Assembly (NCBI GenBank): GCA_945910645.1
Contig: CAMDZB010000008.1
Span: 1 to 47,300, forward strand
Direction: 5' to 3'
Length of the DNA: 47,300 nucleotides
Source of the DNA: an uncultured Spirochaetaceae bacterium
Lineage (GTDB): Bacteria > Spirochaetota > Spirochaetia > Sphaerochaetales > Sphaerochaetaceae
Both the position numbers and the translations under genes were made by a program. Under the pieces are notes generated by a model that saw nothing but the letters and a program-made list of their open reading frames with translations, ran no database searches and was not told the origin of the DNA. Of this stretch, positions 1-9,755 are shown in pieces; position 1 is the first letter of the stretch; each line of letters opens with the position of its first letter.

Positions 1-110
1 GTCATTGTTGCCAATGCCGTGTTTATTCGCTCTTGTTTTCAATAGCTATATTATCGTCATTGTTGCCAATGCCGTGTTTATTCGCTCTTGTTTTCAATAG
101 CTATATTATC
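1..110. repeat. Perfect tandem duplication of a 55-nt unit at the window start
   Basis: Bases 1-55 and 56-110 are identical. On the minus strand each unit holds the last ten codons plus stop of the membrane protein at 78-557 and 22 nt of its downstream sequence. The duplication therefore does not change the protein; it adds a second, untranslated copy of its tail. The window begins exactly on a unit boundary, so more copies could lie outside, or the copy could be an assembly loop artefact. Confidence 0.95.
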
Positions 111-557
111 AGAAGCACCACCGCGTGAGATGAACTTGCCCACAAATGGAATACGTCCTGTAGACGCGTTTTTAAGAGCCGTTTCAGCCTCGCTCATCGC
201 AGCCTGCCATGCAGGAGCAAATCCTGGGCTTGATACCATCAAGCGCTCAACTGCAATCTGGTAGGTCTGAAGCTGTCTGATTTCGCGCCTGCCTGCTTTC
301 TGATCGAGCGTGGAGAGCGTAATACGCATATTCTCGTTCTCTTTTTTTAGCGTCTCAAGATCGCCTTTAACCTGATGGACTCCGGCCGTCTCTATCTCCA
401 TTCTGGTGGCAAGAGTATTCTTAAGCTTCTCAGTTTCCTTCTTATACGCCCTTTTTTGAGATGCACCTCTTATCAGCATCACTATGAATACGATAAGAAG
501 TGCAACAAGTCCAACCAAAAGTCCTATTCCAAAACTTTTAAAGTCGAAGTCATTCAT
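78..557 (-). CDS. Membrane-anchored coiled-coil protein of unknown function
   Basis: I do not recognise the family. The 159-residue product has a single strong transmembrane helix at about residues 9-30, followed by a basic stretch (RGASQKRAYKK), so the rest is probably cytoplasmic. Residues 36-90 are rich in charged heptads and likely form a coiled coil. A second segment (about 90-135, containing QLQTYQIAVERL and PAWQAAMSEAE) looks like a helical hairpin. The start codon overlaps the stop codon of thrC in a TAATG junction, so it is probably translated by coupling to threonine synthase, although nothing in it suggests a role in threonine synthesis. Its last ten codons lie in the 55-nt tandem duplication. 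Confidence 0.75.
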   Translation of the reverse strand: MNDFDFKSFGIGLLVGLVALLIVFIVMLIRGASQKRAYKKETEKLKNTLATRMEIETAGVHQVKGDLETLKKENENMRITLSTLDQKAGRREIRQLQTYQIAVERLMVSSPGFAPAWQAAMSEAETALKNASTGRIPFVGKFISRGGASDNIAIENKSE

Positions 558-1783
558 TACTTTGAAAACCTCTTAATTACAGCATCAACTGAGTTCTCTA
601 TAGCCTCAGGAATTGATGCCTTTCCTTCAAATACAGCCATGTCTTTAAATGCAGTACCTGTAAGGAGTACGCCAACGCTGACGTCCTTTCCGAACTTCTC
701 AACAAGCATTGCGCTATCCTTTTCAAGTGCGGCATACGCTGTTGCAGCAGCAGGTTCTACAAATACGCCCGCCTCTGATGCAAGTGTGCGCTGAGCCTTA
801 AGAATATCGCTATCCTTTACAACTGTAGCCCATCCGTCTGATTCCTTTAATCTGCGTACTGCTGTTCGTCCTGCAGCCGGTGATTCTACAGAGATTGAAT
901 CTGCCCTTGTTGTTGCCTTTTCGATGTTGAGGAACTTTCCTGTATTAAATGCGTTTGCAATTGCGGCACTCTCCTCACTCTGAGCGGCAACAAGATGTGG
1001 AAGCTTATCGATGAGTCCTGCTTTCTTAAGGTCGTAGAATCCCTTTGCAACGCCTGAGATGATACACCCGTCGCCTACCGGTACGTAGAACACGTCAGGA
1101 ACCTTACGTCCAAGCTGTTCGAATAGCTCGATTGATACGCTCTTCTTGCCCTCGATTGTCATTGGGTTATAAGCTGTGTTTCTATTGATGCCTCCAAAGT
1201 GCTTTGTATACTCGATTGAGAGTGCAAATGCATCATCGTATGTGCCCTTTACTGGCACTACTGTTGCGCCATAGAGCACAGACTGCATTAGTTTGTTAAT
1301 TGGTGCTGTTGCTGGTACGAACAATACGATTTCAAGGCCGTATGCTGCTCCTGCACAGCTCATTGCAGCGCCAGCGTTTCCTGTGGATGCAAGGGCAATC
1401 TTATTCTCCCCTTGTGCAAATGCCTGAGCAACTACAAACTGACTTGCTCTATCCTTAAACGAACCTGATGGAAGCTGTGAATCAAGCTTGAAGAACAGGT
1501 TTTTAATACCGTTTTTCTTTGAAAGTGCAAGTGGTCGAGCAATTGGAGTTCCACCAACTGGATATGCATCTTTATTCTTAAGTGGATACACGAAGAAGTC
1601 CTCGTATGTCACATGCTCCTTCTTTTGAAGTGCCTTAAGTTCATTTTCGTCTATTTCAACGTTCAAATTACCATATCTGAATTCTTTGTCGTTGTTCTTT
1701 TTGGAACATTCAGGACAGGTATACATAACCTCATCTGTGACAAACTCTTTGCCACAATCATTACAAACATATTTAAATTTCAT
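557..1783 (-). CDS. thrC: Threonine synthase (PLP-dependent)
   Basis: Converts O-phosphohomoserine to threonine, the last step of threonine synthesis, in the cytoplasm. The 408-residue protein starts with a zinc-ribbon-like N-terminus (Cys7, Cys10, Cys23, Cys26), as in several bacterial threonine synthases. The fold-type II PLP motif is clear: LPSGSFKDRAS places the Schiff-base lysine at Lys110, and ASTGNAGAA near residue 135 is the phosphate/substrate loop. A ribosome site AAGAGG lies at about 1788-1793, and a TATAAT -10 box on the minus strand (1801-1806) lies just after the groL terminator, so thrC has its own promoter. It is followed by a coiled-coil membrane protein through a TAATG overlap. 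The aspartate-semialdehyde dehydrogenase of the same pathway is at 23.3 kb, not in this operon. Confidence 0.95.
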   Translation of the reverse strand: MKFKYVCNDCGKEFVTDEVMYTCPECSKKNNDKEFRYGNLNVEIDENELKALQKKEHVTYEDFFVYPLKNKDAYPVGGTPIARPLALSKKNGIKNLFFKLDSQLPSGSFKDRASQFVVAQAFAQGENKIALASTGNAGAAMSCAGAAYGLEIVLFVPATAPINKLMQSVLYGATVVPVKGTYDDAFALSIEYTKHFGGINRNTAYNPMTIEGKKSVSIELFEQLGRKVPDVFYVPVGDGCIISGVAKGFYDLKKAGLIDKLPHLVAAQSEESAAIANAFNTGKFLNIEKATTRADSISVESPAAGRTAVRRLKESDGWATVVKDSDILKAQRTLASEAGVFVEPAAATAYAALEKDSAMLVEKFGKDVSVGVLLTGTAFKDMAVFEGKASIPEAIENSVDAVIKRFSK

Positions 1784-1817
1784 TGTTTACCTCTTTTACT
1801 ATTATAACGCTTATATT

Positions 1818-1845
1818 AAAAAATGGGCGAACCGAAATTCGCCCA
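1818..1845 (-). terminator. Rho-independent terminator of groL
   Basis: On the minus strand TGGGCGAA and TTCGCCCA form an 8-bp perfect stem around a six-base loop, followed by a run of six T. It lies 16 nt after the groL stop and separates groL from thrC. Confidence 0.9.
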
Positions 1846-1860
1846 CCGTGATGATTTTTA

Positions 1861-3546
<1,686 letters not shown>

Positions 3547-3588
3547 TCATTATAAGTCTATTTTTCAACATTGAGAATTTTTTTGGGG

Positions 3589-3600
3589 TATAATATAGGT
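3589..3600 (+). promoter_or_regulatory. -10 box abutting the ABC permease start (predicted leaderless)
   Basis: TATAAT at 3589-3594 is followed by six bases (ATAGGT) and then ATG at 3601. Transcription would be expected to begin at or next to the A of the ATG. No good -35 box is spaced correctly (best is weak, near 3564) and there is no Shine-Dalgarno sequence. Confidence 0.6.
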
Positions 3601-5409
3601 ATGACTTTATACAAAAGAAAACTAAACAAAATCAAAACGTTTTTCTCATCACCTCACAACGTTTTGTTAGTACTTTTTGGCATTGTCTTAACATTCAGCA
3701 CAGTTTCGCCAATGGTGGCAATCCTCAAGGATACTATTTCGATACATCGTGGAACTATCGATTCCTTCATTACGGGTAAACAGACTGGTTACACCTTTGC
3801 AAACTACGTGGATCTCTTTACGAGTTCACTTGCTCGCACTAACCTATGGCAGCCACTGCTGAATACAGTTCTACTCTCAATATTCACAATAATTGTCTCT
3901 ATACTCGTTGGCGGTCTCTTTGCATTCTTCATCACGAGAACGGATCTTAAGTGCAAAAAGTACCTCTCATCGATATTCATCTTCCCGTACATCATGCCTC
4001 AGTGGACAATGGCTGTTGTGTGGCAGAACGTGTTTAACTCAAACGCTGTTACAGGCACGTCTAACGGGCTACTTGCATCGCTTTTTGGCATCAATGTGCC
4101 ACTTTGGGTTGCACGCGGACTCTTTCCATCAAGCGTGGTTCTTGGCATTCACTATGCGCCATTTGCATACATTCTAATCGGCGGAATATTCAAAAACATG
4201 GACTCTAACCTTGAAGAGGCTGCAACGATCCTTGGCATCAGCCGTAAAAAGACGTTTATGCGAATCACACTTCCTATGGTGCGCCCTGCAATCTTCTCTA
4301 CAATACTGTTAGTATTTGGAGGTGCGGTTGGATCCTACCCTGTTCCTCACTACCTCAACTTTACAACTCTTTCAACAAAATACATCTCGATGAACGCTCA
4401 GTACACAGGTGAAGCAAGCATTCTTGCAATCATAATGATGCTATTCGGCGTTCTGATTATGATACTCAACCAGAGGATGCTTACAAGCCGCAAGAACTAC
4501 ACCACGGTTACAGGTAAGGCAGGACAGATCTCGCTTATTCATCTAAACAAGGGCGTGAACATTCTAATCGCAGTAGTGCTGATTATCCTTACGTTCTTCA
4601 CAAGTATATTCCCAATCGTGCTTTTTGCCTTTGAAACCTTCCTTCCAAACCCAGGCGACTACAGCTTCCTTTATACACTTGACCCTCAGCATCTTACCAC
4701 AAAATGGTGGCTTACTAACGAGGATGTGACGGAAAACGGCATGTATGGACAGCAAGGCGTGCTATTCAATCCAATCATCAGAAAGGCATTCTGGGGAACG
4801 CTTATCACAGCAACATCGTGTGCAATCATAGCAGGCTTATTCGGAACGCTTGTGGGTTACGCTGTTGCAAAGAGACGAAGAAGTAAGCTTGCATCGTATG
4901 TTAACAACGTTGCATTCCTTCCATACCTCATGCCATCCCTTGCTGTGGGCGCGGCGTACTTTGTGCTCTTCTCGAAGGGCAGAGTTAACCTCTTTAACAC
5001 CTATTATCTACTAATAATAGTAGGCGTGATAAAGTACATCCCGTTTGCTTCTCGTGCATCTTTGAACTCCATGATGCAGCTATCTGGAGAGATCGAGGAA
5101 GCTGCCATAATACAGAACATCCCATGGTGGAAGCGAATGCTTGGAATCGTTGTTCCAATTCAGAAGACATCGATTATATCAGGATTCCTACTTCCATTCA
5201 TGACAAGCCTTCGTGAGCTCTCACTCTTCCTCTTACTCTGCACACAGGGCTTTATACTTTCAACAACTCTAGACTACTTTGATGAGATGGGACTCTATGC
5301 GTTCTCATCCGCAATCAACCTGATCTTGATTGTTGTAATATTGATATTTAACACGCTTGTAAATAAACTAACAGGAGCAAGCATAGACAACGGTATAGGA
5401 GGAAAATAA
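3601..5409 (+). CDS. ABC transporter permease, two fused membrane domains (FbpB/AfuB type)
   Basis: Inner-membrane channel of an ABC importer. The 602-residue protein contains two tandem binding-protein-dependent permease domains, each with an EAA loop for docking the ATPase: EEAATILGISRKKTF at about residue 206 and EEAAIIQNIPWWKRM at about residue 498. Around a dozen hydrophobic helices are visible. This one-chain arrangement is typical of ferric iron (FbpB/AfuB), thiamine (ThiP) and some phosphonate or polyamine importers, so the substrate is not settled. I chose ATG 3601 rather than an upstream TTG (3571), because the -10 box at 3589 would exclude the TTG from the mRNA. The stop overlaps the ATPase start (TAATG). 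No periplasmic binding protein gene is nearby. Confidence 0.9.
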   Translation: MTLYKRKLNKIKTFFSSPHNVLLVLFGIVLTFSTVSPMVAILKDTISIHRGTIDSFITGKQTGYTFANYVDLFTSSLARTNLWQPLLNTVLLSIFTIIVSILVGGLFAFFITRTDLKCKKYLSSIFIFPYIMPQWTMAVVWQNVFNSNAVTGTSNGLLASLFGINVPLWVARGLFPSSVVLGIHYAPFAYILIGGIFKNMDSNLEEAATILGISRKKTFMRITLPMVRPAIFSTILLVFGGAVGSYPVPHYLNFTTLSTKYISMNAQYTGEASILAIIMMLFGVLIMILNQRMLTSRKNYTTVTGKAGQISLIHLNKGVNILIAVVLIILTFFTSIFPIVLFAFETFLPNPGDYSFLYTLDPQHLTTKWWLTNEDVTENGMYGQQGVLFNPIIRKAFWGTLITATSCAIIAGLFGTLVGYAVAKRRRSKLASYVNNVAFLPYLMPSLAVGAAYFVLFSKGRVNLFNTYYLLIIVGVIKYIPFASRASLNSMMQLSGEIEEAAIIQNIPWWKRMLGIVVPIQKTSIISGFLLPFMTSLRELSLFLLLCTQGFILSTTLDYFDEMGLYAFSSAINLILIVVILIFNTLVNKLTGASIDNGIGGK

Positions 5410-6665
5410 TGCCAAATATAAAAATAGAAAATGTATCTAAAAAATGGGGTCATTTCTACGGAGTTGACCACGTTAGCCTTGATATTCCTGACAACTCTTT
5501 TGTCACTCTGCTTGGCCCATCAGGATGCGGAAAAACCACGATGCTTAGAATGATTGCTGGTCTTGAAACTCCAACAGAGGGCAGAATTACAATCGGCGAT
5601 ACTGTTGTATTTGACGACAAGGAAGGCATTAACATTCCACCTAATAAAAGGCGTGTTGGATTCCTCTTTCAGAACTATGCGCTTTGGCCGAACATGACTG
5701 TATACAAAAACATCGCATTCGGGCTTGAAAACATGAAAGTTGCAAAGGAAGTTGAGGAAAAAGGCGTTAAAAAAACCGTATTACGCAAGTATACAAAGGA
5801 TGAGATCAACGAGATTGTTGAGAGAGTTGCAAAAGTAGTAAAGATTGTTCCATTTATGAAAAGATATCCATCTGAACTCTCAGGAGGCCAGCAGCAGCGC
5901 GTTGCGATTGCAAGGACACTCGCTCCATCCCCTTCCGTGTTATTCATGGATGAGCCACTATCCAACCTCGATGCAAAGCTACGCCTTGAGATGAGATATG
6001 AGCTTCAACGCTTGCACCTTGAGACAGGAAGCACCTTTGTGTACGTAACGCACGATCAGATGGAAGCAATGACACTTGCAACCAAGATCTGCCTTATGAG
6101 CAACGGAACGCTTCAGATGTACGACAAGCCTCTAAAGGTGTACTCCTACCCTACAAACGTGTTCACAGCGGACTTTGTAGGAAGCCCATCCATCAACTTC
6201 ATTAACGCAAAAAAGAATGGAGAAAACAACTACAGCATACTGAAGAACAGAAATGTCACCTTTACTCCAAATACAGAACTCAACGAGTTCATCAAACCGT
6301 ATGAACATAAGATTACCGAGGACAAAGAGAACAAGGATGAACTCTTTAAGTACCCTGTTCAGAAGGTCAACGATCAGGATGAGGAAAAAGTGGCACCAAG
6401 CGATGACAACTTCATACTTGGCGTGCGCCCTGAAGATATCGTAATCAACGAGAACGGCGCGTTTGAAGGTGAAGTATATGCATCCCTTCCAACGGGTGCT
6501 GAAACCACGCTAAAGATTCAGATTTATGACTATCTACTTACATCGGTTGTGTTTGGTAACATACACTACAAGATTGGCCAAAAGGTTAAGTTCGACATCA
6601 AGAAGGACAGCGTGTTACTCTTCGATACAACGAATCAAAACCTCATTGCAAAGGGTTCAATTTGA
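5409..6665 (+). CDS. ABC transporter ATP-binding protein (FbpC/PotA-like)
   Basis: Energises the importer whose permease is encoded just upstream. The 418-residue protein has Walker A GPSGCGKTT at about residues 37-45, Q-loop FLFQNYALWPNMT, signature LSGGQQQR and Walker B VLFMDEPLSNLDAK, followed by an H-loop (VYVTHDQMEAM). The C-terminal third is the OB-fold/TOBE type domain of CUT1/FbpC importers (GVRPEDI is visible). A charged insert of roughly 25 residues (about 115-140, VAKEVEEKGVKKTVLRKY) separates the Q-loop from the signature helix; I do not recall it from standard FbpC proteins. Another lysine/glutamate-rich stretch lies around residues 295-325. The start overlaps the permease stop, so the two are coupled. 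A strong terminator follows. Confidence 0.92.
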   Translation: MPNIKIENVSKKWGHFYGVDHVSLDIPDNSFVTLLGPSGCGKTTMLRMIAGLETPTEGRITIGDTVVFDDKEGINIPPNKRRVGFLFQNYALWPNMTVYKNIAFGLENMKVAKEVEEKGVKKTVLRKYTKDEINEIVERVAKVVKIVPFMKRYPSELSGGQQQRVAIARTLAPSPSVLFMDEPLSNLDAKLRLEMRYELQRLHLETGSTFVYVTHDQMEAMTLATKICLMSNGTLQMYDKPLKVYSYPTNVFTADFVGSPSINFINAKKNGENNYSILKNRNVTFTPNTELNEFIKPYEHKITEDKENKDELFKYPVQKVNDQDEEKVAPSDDNFILGVRPEDIVINENGAFEGEVYASLPTGAETTLKIQIYDYLLTSVVFGNIHYKIGQKVKFDIKKDSVLLFDTTNQNLIAKGSI

Positions 6666-6717
6666 TTTGCCACATATTAGTTGATTAATCGATTATTAAT
6701 TAGTTAGTCGATGATTT

Positions 6718-6757
6718 AAGAGGTGCTTTACAGAAAACGTAAGGCACCTCTTTTTTA
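6718..6757 (+). terminator. Rho-independent terminator of the ABC transporter operon
   Basis: AAGAGGTGC and GGCACCTCTT form a stem extended by a TTTAC/GTAA inner helix, and the hairpin ends in six T. It lies about 50 nt after the ATPase stop. Read on the minus strand it could also serve the convergent serine acetyltransferase gene. Confidence 0.92.
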
Positions 6758-6786
6758 TACATTTAAGTGTTTATATTACTTCAGCT

Positions 6787-7554
6787 TTAAATTCGATGCG
6801 TTATGATTTCAGGCGTTTTTAGAAGTACCATCGTGTTATCATCAACGTCTTTGTTAATCCAGACGTTTGATCCGATTATTGAGTTCTTCCCCACCTTAAT
6901 ATCGCCAAGGATTGATGCATTTGCGTAGATAATCACATTGTCGGCAATGGTTGGATGCCTTTTGTTTCCACGTATGAGTTCACCGCATGCGTTCTTAGGA
7001 AAGCTGTATGCACCAAGAGTAACTCCCTGGTAGATCTTTACGTTATTGCCGATGATTGTAGTCTCACCTATCACAGTTCCAGTGCCGTGATCAATAAAGA
7101 AGCTCTTGCCTATTGTTGCACCTGGGTGAATATCTATGCCAGTCTCCCTATGGATGACCTCAGAGAGCAGGCGTGGAATGAGCGGCACTCCTTTTTTGTA
7201 CAGGAAGTGAGCGATGCGGTGTACTGCCATCACCTTCATGAACGGATATGCTACAATCACCTCTTCAACCGAGGTTGCCGCAGGGTCGCCGTCGTGGCCT
7301 GCCTTTGCGTCAAGAAGTAAGAGTTTCCAGATTTCACAGATATTGTCAGAAAGATCGTCAAGGATCTCTTCGACCTTATTTTTGTCCATTACAGATAGCA
7401 TTTCATCTTTAAGAAGCTTGAGTACGTGTTTGAAGTAGTCGCAATCGCATACTGCGTTGTCTGTGGTGTGAATCAGTTGCAGTTCATAAATTGCGTCTGT
7501 AACTGCCTCTGCTGTTTTTATGTTCGGTAAGTTTTTCTTAGGCAATTTGCTCAT
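6787..7554 (-). CDS. cysE: Serine O-acetyltransferase
   Basis: Transfers acetyl from acetyl-CoA to serine, giving O-acetylserine for cysteine synthesis. The 255-residue protein has a helical N-terminal domain and a C-terminal left-handed beta-helix of hexapeptide repeats. The family core is clear: DIHPGATIG followed by IDHGTGTVIGET, with the catalytic His in DHGTG, then IIGNNVKIYQGVTLGA and GDIKVGKNSIIGSNVWI. The C-terminus stops shortly after the helix (LLKTPEIITHRI). The ATG has only a weak AAAGG two bases upstream; a short frame (7538-7664) ends inside the start of cysE, which could provide translational coupling. It appears to be the last gene of the minus-strand run that begins with the AAA ATPase. 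Confidence 0.93.
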   Translation of the reverse strand: MSKLPKKNLPNIKTAEAVTDAIYELQLIHTTDNAVCDCDYFKHVLKLLKDEMLSVMDKNKVEEILDDLSDNICEIWKLLLLDAKAGHDGDPAATSVEEVIVAYPFMKVMAVHRIAHFLYKKGVPLIPRLLSEVIHRETGIDIHPGATIGKSFFIDHGTGTVIGETTIIGNNVKIYQGVTLGAYSFPKNACGELIRGNKRHPTIADNVIIYANASILGDIKVGKNSIIGSNVWINKDVDDNTMVLLKTPEIITHRI

Positions 7555-7664
7555 CCTTTGTCATATTAGGTTCTTTCTGCTCATTCTTTAACTTTTCATT
7601 TATTAAGAAATCAACAACTAAACAGCATTGATCCTGTACTTGGGGCGATAAAAAACGACAGCAT
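7538..7664 (-). pseudogene. Frameshifted mini-ORF (about 41 aa) between gltX and cysE
   Basis: A strong ribosome site (AAAGGAG, 7671-7677) overlapping the gltX stop lies seven bases before ATG 7664. As written the frame ends after 17 codons (MLSFFIAPSTGSMLFSC). If the run of six T after the third codon is read as five, the frame continues to 7538 and gives a charged 41-residue protein (MLSFLSPQVQDQCC, later VVDFLINEKLKNEQ and NMTKDEQIA). That frame ends 14 bases inside cysE, an arrangement typical of translational coupling. Explanations are a sequencing indel, a decayed gene, or slippage at the T run. I do not recognise the peptide. Confidence 0.4.
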
Positions 7665-7675
7665 AGTATTCTCCT

Positions 7676-9109
7676 TTACTTTTGAAGGAATTCAATTGCG
7701 CTTTTTATGCGTTTTAGTGTTTCATCCTTTCCTAAAAGTTTAATTGAGTCACCAAGCGGTGGTGATACACTCTCGCCTGTGATTGCAACTCGAAGTGGCA
7801 TGAATACATTGTTCATCTTGATACCATTTGAGTTTGCAAAGTCAGAGAGAGTCTTCTCCCCATCCTCTGTATTACTGAATGCTCTTTCAGCTTCCTTTAA
7901 CATCAAGGTTGCCTCAGGGAGTTCCTGTTTCTTTGCAAGGAATTTCTCCTTTTCGGTGTACTTTGGTGTCTCGAATAGGAAGCGTAGCATCAGCGGTGCA
8001 TCGCTTAGTACTTTGATGCGCTCTTTGATTAATGGAATGTACTTGATGACGTCTTTTTCATCAACGTTGATTCCGCTTTCCTTCATATATGGATAGATTA
8101 GGCTTGAAAGCTTCTCATCGCTAAGTTTCCTAATGTACTGACCGTTGAACCAGTCGAGTTTCTTGTAGTCAAACACGCCTGGAGCCGAATGGATCTTATG
8201 GATGTCAAAGCACTTTTCAAGTTCCTCTTTTGTAAAGAACTCAGTCTTATCATCAAAGCTCCAACCCACCAGGGTTACATAGTTGATAAGCGCCTCAGGA
8301 AGATAGCCCTTTTTTATGAAGTCGCGAACGCTTGTGCTCCCGTGGCGTTTTGAGAGCTTCTGTCCATCGTTTCCCATCACCATTGGAAGATGACAGAATT
8401 TAGGTGGTTCCCATCCGAATGCCTTGTATAGAAGGATGTGTAAAGGTACGCTTGCCACCCACTCCTGAGCCCTCATGATATGGGTGATCTCCATAAGGTG
8501 GTCGTCTATTACGTTTGCTAAGTGGTATGTTGGAAATCCATCGCTCTTGAGCAGGATTGGATCTGGTGTGACGTCTCTATTTTTGCGTTTGATGTGGCCT
8601 AAAATAATGTCGTCAAAGGCTGTTTCGCCCTCTACTGGTACTCGTAGGCGAATTACGTACTTCTCACCGTTTGCAACGCGTTTTTTAGCCTCCTCAAGCG
8701 GGATAGTACTACAATGCCTGTCGTAACCTTGAACGTCTTTCTTTTCAGCCTTTTGCTTTTCTACAAGCTCTTGAAGGCGTTCCTGTGAACAGAAGCAGTA
8801 ATACGCCTTACCCTTTTCTACAAGGTCGTGCGCTGCCTTCTGATAAAGCTCTATGCGTTCACTTTGAACATAAGGACCATATGCACCGCCAATGTTTGGA
8901 CCCTCATCAGCATCAAGCCCAAGCCATGATAGCGTTGCATATAAGTCTTCTAGCGATTCGTCACTGTATCGCTCTCTATCCGTATCCTCTACTCTTAGGA
9001 TAAACTTACCGTTTTGAGAACGTGCGAAAAAGTAATTATAGAGAGCAGTTCTAACTCCCCCTATATGTTGTAATCCCGTAGGGGAAGGTGCATATCTAAC
9101 TCTAACCAT
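7676..9109 (-). CDS. gltX: Glutamyl-tRNA synthetase
   Basis: Class I aminoacyl-tRNA synthetase that charges tRNA with glutamate. The 477-residue protein begins MVRVRYAPSPTGLQHIGG, which holds the HIGH-like nucleotide motif; KLSKRHG (KMSKS equivalent) occurs at about residue 253. The cysteine-rich stretch YYCFCSQERL with a later DRHC is a zinc-site-like element in the acceptor-binding domain. The C-terminal part is the helical anticodon-binding domain. The ATG overlaps the stop of the RloB-like gene (TAATG), so this essential enzyme is translated by coupling to two genes that look like relatives of a defence pair. The ribosome site of the next mini-ORF overlaps its stop codon. Confidence 0.97.
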   Translation of the reverse strand: MVRVRYAPSPTGLQHIGGVRTALYNYFFARSQNGKFILRVEDTDRERYSDESLEDLYATLSWLGLDADEGPNIGGAYGPYVQSERIELYQKAAHDLVEKGKAYYCFCSQERLQELVEKQKAEKKDVQGYDRHCSTIPLEEAKKRVANGEKYVIRLRVPVEGETAFDDIILGHIKRKNRDVTPDPILLKSDGFPTYHLANVIDDHLMEITHIMRAQEWVASVPLHILLYKAFGWEPPKFCHLPMVMGNDGQKLSKRHGSTSVRDFIKKGYLPEALINYVTLVGWSFDDKTEFFTKEELEKCFDIHKIHSAPGVFDYKKLDWFNGQYIRKLSDEKLSSLIYPYMKESGINVDEKDVIKYIPLIKERIKVLSDAPLMLRFLFETPKYTEKEKFLAKKQELPEATLMLKEAERAFSNTEDGEKTLSDFANSNGIKMNNVFMPLRVAITGESVSPPLGDSIKLLGKDETLKRIKSAIEFLQK

Positions 9110-9738
9110 TAATTCTGTGATACTACTTTCTGGTTCTTAACAATATCAGCCTCACCGCAGTAGTCGCTTATGCTGTTGATAAGCTTTGTGAAGTTGATTG
9201 CATCGATTCCATTCTTAAGTCTATATGTTGCGTTCAATGTAGTTGCATTTGATGATGCAAGTGCCTTTCTTGAGAACAACATAAGGTGTAAACTTGACCC
9301 TGCACCCTGTAGGTATTCAACAGAATGCTTAAATGATGGGATGTTCTTTGTGATTATATCGTTAAGTGCGTTTGCATCCTCATCACCTGTGAGTGGCTGG
9401 AAGTGTAGTGCCCAGTATAGCATAATAGAACGTGCTGTGTAAGCAAGTCCAATTTTGCGCATCTGAGAGTTCTTCTCATACTCGATGATGTTGCTTGGTG
9501 TTGCGTCGTCGAACTCTGAGAGTGTAAATACACACCATGCCATCTTGTATCTTCCTGTGTTTTTAATTCTTGCTGTTTTAGTAACAAGATCCTTAAGGCT
9601 CTTTGAAGGAGCATGAACTACAGTCATGTTCTCGTAGCGGCAATCCTTTCTCATCTGTGAGAAGTATGTTGATATCAATTCTGATGATGCAACTATTACA
9701 ATTGGCTGTTTAATATCTTTCTTTATCTTCTTTCTCAT
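9109..9738 (-). CDS. RloB-like protein with altered TOPRIM-type motifs
   Basis: The 209-residue product has the layout I know from RloB/AbiLii proteins, the partners of RloA-type AAA ATPases: an N-terminal strand and loop (IVIVASSELISTYF), a central strand ending in acidic residues (WCVFTLSEFDD) and a downstream block with tryptophan and LHF (GLAYTARSIMLYWALHF). In standard RloB proteins these read roughly CEGEKTEPNYF, VFDRDE and SNPCFELWLLLHF. Here the first glutamate is serine, DRD is TLS and the SNPCFE segment is YTARSI, so metal-dependent nuclease chemistry is doubtful. I chose ATG 9738 because AGGAGGG (9747-9753) is well placed for it and too close to the GTG at 9744. It lies 17 nt after the AAA ATPase and overlaps gltX. 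Confidence 0.65.
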   Translation of the reverse strand: MRKKIKKDIKQPIVIVASSELISTYFSQMRKDCRYENMTVVHAPSKSLKDLVTKTARIKNTGRYKMAWCVFTLSEFDDATPSNIIEYEKNSQMRKIGLAYTARSIMLYWALHFQPLTGDEDANALNDIITKNIPSFKHSVEYLQGAGSSLHLMLFSRKALASSNATTLNATYRLKNGIDAINFTKLINSISDYCGEADIVKNQKVVSQN

Positions 9739-9755
9739 TTTCACTACCCTCCTAA

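Noticed and set aside
3571-3600. TTG start ten codons upstream of the ABC permease
   Set aside because: The promoter -10 box lies inside it, so it would not be in the transcript; the ATG at 3601 fits better.
7555-7675. Possible tRNA or small RNA between gltX and cysE
   Set aside because: No cloverleaf or strong hairpin; the stretch is better explained by a short translated frame.
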